The notes under the pieces are model-generated. The model did not search any database. It had not been told where the DNA came from and saw nothing but the letters and a program-made list of their open reading frames with translations. From NCBI GenBank assembly GCA_902762855.1, contig CACWPR010000016.1:1-35269 (forward strand): 35,269 nucleotides of DNA. The letters are read 5' to 3'. Position 1 is the stretch's first letter. Every line of letters begins with the position of its first letter. This DNA comes from Ruminococcus flavefaciens. GTDB lineage: Bacteria > Bacillota > Clostridia > Oscillospirales > Ruminococcaceae. Below, in pieces: positions 8,880-16,055 of the stretch. A program made the position numbers and the translations under genes.

Positions 8880-9785
8880 TTATTTGAGGATGACCGGTTC
8901 AAGCTCCAGCTTGTAGCCTGTCTTTTCACGGACTATATCCTGTACCTTTGAGCAGAGCTCAAGGACGTCGGCACAGGTGGCATAGCCTTTATTGATGACG
9001 AATCCGCTGTGCTTTTCGCTGACCATAGCTCCTCCGCAGCTCATGCCTTTCAGTCCGCACTGCTCAATGAGGAGGGAGGCGTAGCTGCCCTCCGGACGCT
9101 TGAAGGTGCTTCCTGCGCTGGGGTAGTCAAGAGGCTGCTTGGAGCTGCGCTTGCCCATGCACTCGTTCATTGCCGACTTGATAGTGTCCGGGTCCCCTTC
9201 TGTCAGCTTCATGGTAACGGACGTTATCACGCAGCCGGAACCGGAAAATACGCTGTGTCTGTAGGAGAGCTCCATGTCCTCAGCGCTTATGCTGCGGATA
9301 TTGCAGTCATTGTCGATATACTCAGCAGACACCACGATGTCCTTCATCTCGCTGCCGTAGGCTCCGGCATTCATGTAGAGTGCTCCGCCAACTGTTCCGG
9401 GGATGCCGAAAAGGTTCTCCATACCGCTGAGTCCGGACTGCTGTGCGTGTACGCAGGCAGATGCAAGAAGAGCTCCGGCATCGCAGCGGATAGTGGTGCC
9501 GTCGATGCTTATGGAGGCAAAGTCGCTGCCGAAGAGGAGTATCACTCCGTCAAAGCCTTCGTCTGCTGCGATAACGTTGCTGCCTCGTCCGAGGATGCCG
9601 TATCTGACGGAATTCTCCTTCATGTATCTCATCAGCTCTGCTGCGGACTCTGCCGAATTAACGCTTATGAGTGCTCTGCACGGACCTCCGAAGCGGAAGG
9701 TCACATATTCGCTGAGCGGACATTCAGGTGTGATGCGGCAGCCGAGTCTTTCGCATAGCTGAGTCAATGAGTTCATATCTATCAT
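8880..9785 (-). CDS. murB: UDP-N-acetylenolpyruvoylglucosamine reductase
   Basis: A 301-aa FAD enzyme that reduces UDP-GlcNAc-enolpyruvate to UDP-MurNAc in cytoplasmic peptidoglycan precursor synthesis. Visible motifs: the FAD-binding GRGSNVIAADEGFDGVIL, GIPGTVGGALYMNAGAYGSE, YRHSVF, and PSAGSTFKRPEG with the serine that donates the proton in this family. The C-terminal GLKGMSCGGAMVSEKHSGFV matches the usual substrate-binding end. Length and layout fit the shorter (type II) MurB of Firmicutes. The start at 9785 follows AGGGGGAAACAA; a Met four codons later is possible. It lies 52 bases after hprK. Confidence 0.95.
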   Translation of the reverse strand: MIDMNSLTQLCERLGCRITPECPLSEYVTFRFGGPCRALISVNSAESAAELMRYMKENSVRYGILGRGSNVIAADEGFDGVILLFGSDFASISIDGTTIRCDAGALLASACVHAQQSGLSGMENLFGIPGTVGGALYMNAGAYGSEMKDIVVSAEYIDNDCNIRSISAEDMELSYRHSVFSGSGCVITSVTMKLTEGDPDTIKSAMNECMGKRSSKQPLDYPSAGSTFKRPEGSYASLLIEQCGLKGMSCGGAMVSEKHSGFVINKGYATCADVLELCSKVQDIVREKTGYKLELEPVILK

Positions 9786-9837
9786 TTGTTTCCCCCTGGG
9801 TCATTATGTATTTTCAGGATGTATCATGTCATAAGGC

Positions 9838-10797
9838 TCAGAAAGCCTCGTAGTCACGGACTATTTCCTTTGCGTCGGACTCCATTCCCAGACGGTTAAG
9901 GAGCTCCTGTGCGGCATTGTAGCCCATTTTCTTCTGCCTGTTGTTCATAGCTGCAACTTCGAGGATAACAGCCAGATTTCGGCCGGGCTTTACGGGTATC
10001 GTAAGTGAGGGCACCTTTACGCCGAGAAGGCTGACGTACTCTGTGTCAACACCCATTCTGTCGTATATCTTTTCGGGGTTCCACTGTTCGAGCTCCACTA
10101 CAAGGTCCAGCTTTTCAGTCATCTTTACAGCACCGATACCGAAGAGGCGGCGGGCATTGATGATGCCTATGCCTCTGAGCTCAAGGAAGTGGCGGATGTT
10201 GTCCGGGGAGCTTCCCACAAGGCTGATATTCGATACCTTTCTTATCTCTACCGCATCGTCTGCAACAAGGCGGTGTCCACGCTTTACCAGCTCGATAGCA
10301 GTCTCGCTCTTGCCGACGCCGGACTCTCCTGTGATGAACACACCTTCACCGTATATCTCGATGAGTACACCGTGGCGGGTTATCCTGGGAGCAAGAGTCA
10401 GGTTGAGGAAGGCGATGAGTCCGGACATGAAGTTGGAAGTGCTCTCCTTGCTTCTCAGAAGGGGCACCTCGTACTCCTTTGCAAGCTCCAGCATCTCTGC
10501 GAAATACGGGAGCTCTCTTGATATGATAAGAGCCGGTATCCTCTGTGCGAACAGGAGCTGGAGCCTCTCACGGCGGGTCTTTTCGTCCAGAGTGGACAGG
10601 TATGCGAACTCCATTTTTCCTATTATCTGGATGCGCTCCGGGTTGAAGTACTCATAGAATCCCATGAGCTGGAGACCGGGTCTGTTGACGTCGTTCTCGT
10701 CTATCATGACTTCACTTGCGTCCTTGTGGATGTATATGACTTCCAGTTTGAATTCTTCTACTATCCTCTGAAGGGATACCTTGAAATTTTCTGCCAT
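9838..10797 (-). CDS. hprK: HPr(Ser) kinase/phosphorylase
   Basis: A 319-aa bifunctional enzyme that phosphorylates and dephosphorylates Ser46 of HPr or Crh, the sensor step of carbon catabolite control in Firmicutes. The P-loop GESGVGKSE is near residue 157, followed by LVADDAVEI. The C-terminal signature VPSLTIPVKPGRNLAVILEVAAMNN is present. The ATG at 10797 is preferred over 10809 because GGAG lies 6-7 bases before it, whereas the earlier ATG has its GGAGA immediately adjacent. No PTS gene is in the window, so its partner HPr must be elsewhere. Confidence 0.96.
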   Translation of the reverse strand: MAENFKVSLQRIVEEFKLEVIYIHKDASEVMIDENDVNRPGLQLMGFYEYFNPERIQIIGKMEFAYLSTLDEKTRRERLQLLFAQRIPALIISRELPYFAEMLELAKEYEVPLLRSKESTSNFMSGLIAFLNLTLAPRITRHGVLIEIYGEGVFITGESGVGKSETAIELVKRGHRLVADDAVEIRKVSNISLVGSSPDNIRHFLELRGIGIINARRLFGIGAVKMTEKLDLVVELEQWNPEKIYDRMGVDTEYVSLLGVKVPSLTIPVKPGRNLAVILEVAAMNNRQKKMGYNAAQELLNRLGMESDAKEIVRDYEAF

Positions 10798-10850
10798 TTT
10801 ATTCTCCATTCTCCGGGCATTGCCGGACTTATTCAGGGACTTCCTCAGTT

Positions 10851-12059
10851 TCAGCCAATAACGAATGAGGTATAGCCCTTATCTGCCATTTTGTCTCTTG
10901 CGTCAAGGAGCTCCGACATATTGGATGTGCTGCCGGAAAGTCTCACAGCGACGTTGAAGTCGGAGAGGTCACCCTCTACGAGCTCCAGCATTTTTTCTGC
11001 CTTGTCCACAGGCTTTCCGCTGAATTCGTACACCGTGTCCGCTGTATAGACTCCGGAGCTTATCTCGTCAAGGTCTATGTTCAGGACCACTGTATTCACA
11101 TTCAGCAGCATCGGCTGGAGGATGTCCTTGCTGCCTTTAAGCAGGTCAGATGCGGACACCTCTATGAACATTGCAGAGCCGTTGGAAAGTATAGTGTCAT
11201 TGAACTTATTAGCGGCGGCAGTCAGAGCCATTGACCTGCCCGGTGAAGCAAGCTCCGGGTCCAGCATATTCAGGTCGCTCTCCCTGAACAGAGGGAAAAC
11301 GAAGTCCGAACAGATGACCTTCTCAAAGCCTGCCGAGGACACCTCGTCAACGATATCGTTGATATAGTTCAGCGAAGTCTGTGAGTAGGGCGAGGTCCAG
11401 GGCTTGCCGCCTGCGTTGTAGTCGTTGTCTATCCACTGCTCTCCGGTATCCGCAGTAACGTAGCCTGCGCTGCCGTCGATGACAGGGAGCATATTGTCCT
11501 TGAAGGTGCTTATCACAGCCACAGGCTTGTAGCCTGCGCTCTCAATGGGACCTGTTATCTGGTCAAGTGTCATCATGTCCTGGAAGGCCTGTGACTGAGC
11601 GGCATAGTACACGCTGCTGCTGTAATATATCAGTCCTCCGCTGACTTTCAGCGGCACCTCGATGTACTCTATCTGCTGACCGGTAGGCAGTCTTTTCAGT
11701 GCCAGAGCCAGAGTCTCCGGGGACATGAGGTCACTGTCTTTCAGTGCGGCTGCACGGTAGGTCTCAAAGTTGACGCTCTGGTGAGGGTCAACACCGTCGG
11801 GAAGAGTCACAGCAGGAACAGTCCCCTGACCGTTCTCATCAGATACGGTAGTCGTCTCAGATGAGACCGCTGTACTGTCGTCGCCTTTTTTCTTAGTGTA
11901 GTTGACGATAGGCTCAGCCACACTGTAGCCGATAAAGCCTATGCCTCCTATCAGAAGTATGGAAAGTCCCACAGAGAATGCCTTTCCCAGCGGACTTTTT
12001 CCATAGTAATTTTTTTCTTTGGTCTTGTAGATTTTCCTTCCTTTGTTCCTGAATCTCAT
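10851..12059 (-). CDS. Membrane-anchored protein resembling DUF4015 putative glycoside hydrolases
   Basis: A 402-aa protein. Residues 1-25 are basic and cytoplasmic, one membrane helix spans about 26-52, a Ser/Thr-rich linker runs to about 95, and a folded domain fills the rest. That domain has a series that looks like the DUF4015 TIM-barrel family: GYKPVAVISTFKDN, then EQWIDND, then WTSPYSQTSLNYINDIVDE, then SSAGFEKVICSDFVFP. This family is annotated as putative glycoside hydrolase but its activity is unproven. It sits on the outer face of the membrane if the helix is oriented by the positive-inside rule. The start is supported by AGGAGA. It lies 34 bases after the RnfA-like gene and 53 bases before hprK, in the same direction. 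Confidence 0.6.
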   Translation of the reverse strand: MRFRNKGRKIYKTKEKNYYGKSPLGKAFSVGLSILLIGGIGFIGYSVAEPIVNYTKKKGDDSTAVSSETTTVSDENGQGTVPAVTLPDGVDPHQSVNFETYRAAALKDSDLMSPETLALALKRLPTGQQIEYIEVPLKVSGGLIYYSSSVYYAAQSQAFQDMMTLDQITGPIESAGYKPVAVISTFKDNMLPVIDGSAGYVTADTGEQWIDNDYNAGGKPWTSPYSQTSLNYINDIVDEVSSAGFEKVICSDFVFPLFRESDLNMLDPELASPGRSMALTAAANKFNDTILSNGSAMFIEVSASDLLKGSKDILQPMLLNVNTVVLNIDLDEISSGVYTADTVYEFSGKPVDKAEKMLELVEGDLSDFNVAVRLSGSTSNMSELLDARDKMADKGYTSFVIG

Positions 12060-12093
12060 TTTTGTTCTCCTATTGCCCTATGCATTTATTTCT

Positions 12094-12666
12094 TTATTTG
12101 AGTGCATAAACGGCCATTGATATAATGCCAAGATATACGAGCATAGCCGGGAAACCCCTGAATGCCGCAGGTACCTTTGAGGAGTTCAGCTTGCGGTATG
12201 CCGCAGTGAGGATGAGTGCCGCAATGATGAATCCGACACCGGCCTCAAGTCCTGCTGCCATATAGCTGCCAAGGTTCCTGAGAGAGGAGTCCTCCGCAGC
12301 CCTTCCGCTGACTGTGAACAAGGTACCCATAACGGCACAGTTGTAGGCCGATATGTGTATATATTTTCTGAATTTTACAAATTTTTCCCTGCTGATAAAA
12401 TATAGTGCAGAGAGAAGGATAACATATATTATGCCCACCGACAGGGTGTAGATGAGCAGAGTGTAGTCGGCATATTTTTCCGGGAGGTTCCTGTCTGTCA
12501 GGTATGCAGCTCCGGAGCCAAGCACTGCGAAAATAGTTATGACGCAGGCTGTGCCGATGAGGTTCTTTCTGCTGCCTGAGGCTATGAACAGTGTACTTGT
12601 TCCGAGAGCCTGGGACAGTATGAGGTTAGCAGCCAGAAGGGCGATGATTTCATTTACCAGATGCAT
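12094..12666 (-). CDS. RnfA/NqrE-like membrane protein lacking one Fe-S cysteine
   Basis: A 190-aa protein with about six membrane helices. It aligns along its length with RnfA/RsxA: LAANLILSQALG near residue 11, YNCAVMGTLF near 108, and VPAAFRGFPAML near 165. In RnfA the motifs FLGLCP and TNCAVLG each supply a cysteine to the [2Fe-2S] cluster buried between RnfA and RnfE. Here the second cysteine is kept (Cys110) but the first motif reads LGTST, with Ser24 at the cysteine position. It overlaps the RnfE-like gene by 17 bases and has a GGAGGG site. The genes for RnfB, C and G are not next to it. The family is clear; the function is open. I leave the symbol empty because the redox role is doubtful. 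Confidence 0.85.
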   Translation of the reverse strand: MHLVNEIIALLAANLILSQALGTSTLFIASGSRKNLIGTACVITIFAVLGSGAAYLTDRNLPEKYADYTLLIYTLSVGIIYVILLSALYFISREKFVKFRKYIHISAYNCAVMGTLFTVSGRAAEDSSLRNLGSYMAAGLEAGVGFIIAALILTAAYRKLNSSKVPAAFRGFPAMLVYLGIISMAVYALK

Positions 12667-13282
12667 CCTGTTCCCTCCCTGCTTTACTTATATCGGGTAT
12701 CTTAGCTCTTATCCAGCGGTAAAGTCCGCACATCAGTCCAAGGAAGATGAATCCTCCGAAGGGCTGGGAAAGTCCGCTGATAAGGACGTCTGCGTCAACG
12801 ATGCGGCCGTTTATGGTGCCGTAGGCCAGGAGCTCACGGACCACTCCTGTGAGCAGCATCACGATGTCGAACCCAAGGACGTAGAATATGAGCGAGAAGA
12901 ACATCCTTGCCCGCTTCATCCGGAAGAACTTCGCCTCAGTCTGGAAAACGATGAGAGAATTCACAGCAAGCAGAGGGAAGTAGATCCCGATACGCTCGAT
13001 AGCGTCCCTGTAGAATTCATGAGTAGCCACCTTCACGGGGATGTAGATGAGGGACGAGATAAGTGCATAAATGACTATCTTCAAGGCATAGGGCAGCTTT
13101 TTCGGCACCAGTGAGGATATGAGCACTGACAGTATGGTTATCGAAGTGAACGCATAGCTGAGAGCCTCAGCGTTTTTAAGGCTGTCACCGCACATTATCA
13201 CCGGTGAGATGACCATGAGAGCTGACAGTACCGTGTTGTCTCCGAGGACACCGTCAAACACTGAATTTCTGCGGTCATTCAT
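12650..13282 (-). CDS. RnfE/NqrD-like membrane protein lacking both Fe-S cysteines
   Basis: A 210-aa polytopic protein aligning with RnfE/RsxE. GVLGDNTVLSALMVISPVIM corresponds to the region that holds LGLCP in RnfE, and YFPLLAVNSLIV corresponds to IPLIVTNCIVV. Both expected cluster cysteines are serine here (Ser26 and Ser109). A TEA follows the second motif, as in RnfE. I chose the ATG at 13282 because GGAGG is centred 9 bases upstream; this gives an 8-base overlap with the RnfD-like gene. The frame is open to 13312 but without support. It is part of the tightly packed D-E-A trio. Confidence 0.82.
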   Translation of the reverse strand: MNDRRNSVFDGVLGDNTVLSALMVISPVIMCGDSLKNAEALSYAFTSITILSVLISSLVPKKLPYALKIVIYALISSLIYIPVKVATHEFYRDAIERIGIYFPLLAVNSLIVFQTEAKFFRMKRARMFFSLIFYVLGFDIVMLLTGVVRELLAYGTINGRIVDADVLISGLSQPFGGFIFLGLMCGLYRWIRAKIPDISKAGREQDASGK

Positions 13283-14408
13283 CTTCCTCAGCCTCCTCTC
13301 CGGGTACTTCATCTGTGGAAGGAAGTTCAGTCTCAGGGACCTCAGCAGTGAGCTCCTCTATCATTTCAGAGACAGTCTCCTCCGGGTCAGGCAGCTCCAC
13401 ATCATCAGTGAGCTCCCCTTTTTCTTCCGGGACCTCCGGTCCCGGCGCAGGCTCCTGCACCGCCTGAGCCTCGTTTTCAAGGCTCTCAGCGTAGGCCAGG
13501 TCTATCTTCTTTTCAAGATTCTTTATAGCCAGGGCCGCAGGTGTAAAGAGCACTGCCACAATGACCACTGCATTTTCCTTTGCGGTGGTAAGTACCAGTA
13601 TATAGGCAAATACAGCTATGAAGAAGCCGTAGAAAAATGCAAAATAGTCACGCTTGGGAGCTATCCTCCGGTCTGCCACGATGTATATTGACGCAAAGAG
13701 CACCATATTGGTCACCAAAGTGTACTTCACGGAGTCAGAGCGTGTGCCTGCGATAGGTGTAACTGCTGCAAAGAGGACAGTCCCGGCCACTGAGCCTATG
13801 AAAGCACCGGCAGAGATGTCACGTCTGAGCATGAGCATGACTGCGGCGATGACCAGCAGAAGTATGCTGACTGCACCGGCAGGTCCGGTGAAATTGCCAA
13901 GCAGTATCTCAAAGTCGGTGTAGTCCATTTTTCCGGTGGTATTATAAATGTAGCTCGCAGAACCGGTAAGGCCCTCCGGGTCGTCAAAGATACCGGTCTT
14001 TACGTGGGGAGCCGTGTACATGAGCAGCTTCCGTCCCCAGGATGTGAGAACGAATACATAAGCTGCTGCCGCCGGCGAGAATATCATGTTCTGCCTTCCG
14101 CCGAAAATATTCTTTGCTGCCACAACTGCAAATACCGACGCTATAGCAGCGATGCGGTAGTCCATTACTGCCGGCATCATCAGAGCGATGATAAGGGCGT
14201 CAGAGGTACAGGTAAGGTCATCAGCAGAGAATTTCCGGTGCATCAGCCTGAGGCTCGCCAACTCCGCAGCAAGGGAGAATGCCACGCATACTCCACCCAG
14301 CACTACTGTCCTCATGCCGTAGTAGAAATAGGACATCAGCTCCAGAGTCACCAGAGTTATCATAAGGTCCAGCCATACTATGCGTTCTTTTCTGGCTTTT
14401 TTCAGCAT
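13275..14408 (-). CDS. RnfD/NqrB-like membrane protein with altered FMN motif and acidic tail
   Basis: A 377-aa protein with 8-10 predicted membrane helices in residues 10-290. It matches RnfD in order: a cytosolic start, SDALIIALMMPAV near residue 69, FGGRQNMIFSPAAAAYVF near 102 (RnfD has FGGLGQNxxNPA), and MVLFASIYIVADRRIAPK, the counterpart of the GAFFMATDxxTSP segment. RnfD normally carries FMN on the threonine of a D-x-x-(S/T)-G-A-T motif. The equivalent stretch, residues 145-152, reads EGLTGSAS, with Ala151 at the threonine position. Residues about 298-377 form a Glu/Pro-rich tail not usual in RnfD. The gene starts inside the end of rpe (7-base overlap). Confidence 0.82.
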   Translation of the reverse strand: MLKKARKERIVWLDLMITLVTLELMSYFYYGMRTVVLGGVCVAFSLAAELASLRLMHRKFSADDLTCTSDALIIALMMPAVMDYRIAAIASVFAVVAAKNIFGGRQNMIFSPAAAAYVFVLTSWGRKLLMYTAPHVKTGIFDDPEGLTGSASYIYNTTGKMDYTDFEILLGNFTGPAGAVSILLLVIAAVMLMLRRDISAGAFIGSVAGTVLFAAVTPIAGTRSDSVKYTLVTNMVLFASIYIVADRRIAPKRDYFAFFYGFFIAVFAYILVLTTAKENAVVIVAVLFTPAALAIKNLEKKIDLAYAESLENEAQAVQEPAPGPEVPEEKGELTDDVELPDPEETVSEMIEELTAEVPETELPSTDEVPGEEAEEDE

Positions 14409-15061
14409 ATTCCGGGATTCCTCAGCTTTCCGGCTGCATCAGCCATATTTTCTGCCCTGAACAGGTAGCTGCCTGACACAAGTACGTCGGCTCCTGCTGA
14501 GACTGCATCAGAGACAGTTACATCGTTGATGCCTCCGTCAACTTCAATGTGCATATCCATTCCGTTCTTGTCAAGATACTCTCTGAGGGTCCTGACCTTC
14601 TCCACGGTCTCCGGGATGAAGCTCTGTCCTCCGAATCCGGGCTCAACGGTCATCACAAGGACCATATCAAGCCTGTCGAGATAGGGGTAGACCTCCTCCA
14701 CGGGAGTTCCGGGCTTTACGGCAACTGCCGCTTTAGCTCCGGCGCTGATTATCTCGCCGATGACAGCTCCGGTATCGCTTTCGCTCTCAACGTGGAAGGA
14801 TATTATGTCCGCACCTGCCTCTGCAAAGCGTCTTGCATATTTCAGAGGGTCAGCGATCATCAGGTGGACGTCCAGAGTGAGGTCAGTGACCTTCCTCACC
14901 TGTTCCAGAACAGGCAGTCCATAGGTGATATTCGGGACGAACAGTCCGTCCATAACGTCGAAATGGAGCATCTCTATCCCATTTTTCTCAAGTTTTTTTA
15001 TTTCCTTTTCAAGATTCAGCATATCCGCACTGAGCACGGATGCTGACACTGAATTTTTCAC
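14402..15061 (-). CDS. rpe: Ribulose-phosphate 3-epimerase
   Basis: A 219-aa TIM barrel that interconverts ribulose 5-phosphate and xylulose 5-phosphate in the pentose phosphate pathway. Motifs: SASVLSADMLNLEKEI, LHFDVMDGLFVPNITYG, LDVHLMIADP, VMTVEPGFGGQSFI and EVDGGIN, which include the metal-binding His and Asp residues. The GTG at 15061 gives the usual family N-terminus and length, with GGAAG about 10 bases upstream. A GTG at 15085 in the same frame would add 8 residues of atypical sequence. It is the first gene of the minus-strand cluster, and its promoter lies at 15136-15164. Confidence 0.95.
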   Translation of the reverse strand: MKNSVSASVLSADMLNLEKEIKKLEKNGIEMLHFDVMDGLFVPNITYGLPVLEQVRKVTDLTLDVHLMIADPLKYARRFAEAGADIISFHVESESDTGAVIGEIISAGAKAAVAVKPGTPVEEVYPYLDRLDMVLVMTVEPGFGGQSFIPETVEKVRTLREYLDKNGMDMHIEVDGGINDVTVSDAVSAGADVLVSGSYLFRAENMADAAGKLRNPGIC

Positions 15062-15135
15062 TTTATCACTTCTTCCGGTTAACACAGCTCATACTGTCAA
15101 AGCTGGGTATCAAGGTTATTTTTTCACACACTTTT

Positions 15136-15164
15136 ATTATATAATATTTCTCTCTTTTCGTCAA
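15136..15164 (-). promoter_or_regulatory. Sigma-A type promoter for the rpe-to-pfkA cluster
   Basis: On the minus strand TTGACG (15159-15164) is followed after 17 bases by TATAAT (15136-15141). It lies in the AT-rich gap between rpe and the divergent sigma factor gene, about 75 bases upstream of the rpe start. It is the only clear promoter seen for the ten genes between here and the pfkA promoter. Confidence 0.82.
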
Positions 15165-15215
15165 TATGCTGAAATTGTTTTTTTCTTTTATCTTTTTCTG
15201 TTATGCATTTTTTAT

Positions 15216-15277
15216 GAATATTGACTTCCAGAATGAATATTTGTGACGAATATTGTTCAAGCATTCACTCATAGTAT
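15216..15277 (+). promoter_or_regulatory. Three GAATATT repeats and a possible sigma-E-like promoter before sigK
   Basis: GAATATT occurs at 15216-15222, 15235-15241 and 15248-15254. The last copy is followed after 15 bases by CATAGTAT (15270-15277). The B. subtilis sigma-E consensus is roughly G(T/G)(C/A)ATATT, 13-15 bases, CATACAAT, so the match is partial. No convincing sigma-A promoter is seen for this gene. The assignment is tentative. Confidence 0.3.
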
Positions 15278-15307
15278 TTCCTATAACTATTTCCGGAGGT
15301 GTTTGAT

Positions 15308-15991
15308 TTGCTGTTTGAACTGCTCAGAAACTTCTTTTTCTTCGCACTTCATATCGAAAGTGCATCGGTGTTCCCGAAGCCATTGTCCAAAAAAGACGAG
15401 GAGGACTGCTTCGTCAGGATGTCTCATGGGGATAAGTCCGCTAAAAACAGGCTCATCGAGCACAATCTCCGGCTGGTGGCGCACATCGTGAAGAAGTACG
15501 CTTCCTCCCCTGCCGACCAGGATGAGCTCATTTCTGTTGGGACTATCGGCCTGATAAAGGCTGTGTCCACCTTTGACTACACCAAGGGAGCAAAGTTCGC
15601 CACCTATGCCAGCAGGTGCATAGAGAACGAGATACTCATGAACTTCCGCTCTGCTAAAAAAACTGCCGGTGACGTCTACATGAACGAGCCTGTGGAGACT
15701 GACAAGGACGGCAATGCCCTGACACTTCTTGACCTCCTTGACGACGGCACAGACATCCACGAGCAGGTGGATACACTCATTCGCTCACGGCTCCTGCGCC
15801 GTTTTCTCAGCGAGTGCCTTGACCAGAGAGAGTACCGTATAATCGTACTGCGCTACGGCCTCTGCGGATGCTCCCCCCACACCCAGAACGAAACTGCGGA
15901 AAAGCTGGGCATATCCCGTTCCTACGTTTCCCGGATAGAGAAAAAGGCTATCGAAAAGCTGCGGAAAAAGTACGATTCCACTCCCTTCTGA
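15308..15991 (+). CDS. sigK: Sporulation-type sigma factor, pro-SigK-like
   Basis: A 227-aa sigma-70 family factor. Region 2 contains EHNLRLVAHIVKKY and SVGTIGLIKAVSTFDYTKG, close to sigma-K, and region 4.2 is ETAEKLGISRSYVSRIEKKA. Ahead of the sigma domains is a hydrophobic leader (LLFELLRNFFFFALHIES) followed by SVFPKPLS. This matches the layout of B. subtilis pro-sigma-K, whose leader is removed by the SpoIVFB protease. The gene is not split by a skin-type element. I chose TTG at 15308 because GGAGGT lies 7 bases upstream; a GTG at 15299 falls inside that site. The gene is divergent from rpe. Whether this organism sporulates cannot be judged here, and a different regulatory use is possible. 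Confidence 0.87.
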   Translation: MLFELLRNFFFFALHIESASVFPKPLSKKDEEDCFVRMSHGDKSAKNRLIEHNLRLVAHIVKKYASSPADQDELISVGTIGLIKAVSTFDYTKGAKFATYASRCIENEILMNFRSAKKTAGDVYMNEPVETDKDGNALTLLDLLDDGTDIHEQVDTLIRSRLLRRFLSECLDQREYRIIVLRYGLCGCSPHTQNETAEKLGISRSYVSRIEKKAIEKLRKKYDSTPF

Positions 15992-15994
15992 CTG

Positions 15995-16023
15995 TTGACA
16001 GTTCTGCCTTTATATGCTACAAT
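15995..16023 (+). promoter_or_regulatory. Consensus sigma-A promoter for the epimerase-HD operon
   Basis: TTGACA (15995-16000), 17 bases, then TACAAT (16018-16023). It begins three bases after the stop of the sigma factor gene. Transcription should start near 16030, leaving a leader of about 25 bases that contains AGGAGG before the ATG at 16056. Confidence 0.88.
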
Positions 16024-16055
16024 CAGAGTGTAATTTTATGCTCAGGAGGCTTCAT

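Noticed and set aside
15308-15991. Sigma factor as SigE or SigG instead of SigK
   Set aside because: The order of a short hydrophobic leader then FPKPLS and the region 2 wording fit pro-SigK best; SigE leaders are longer and SigG has none.
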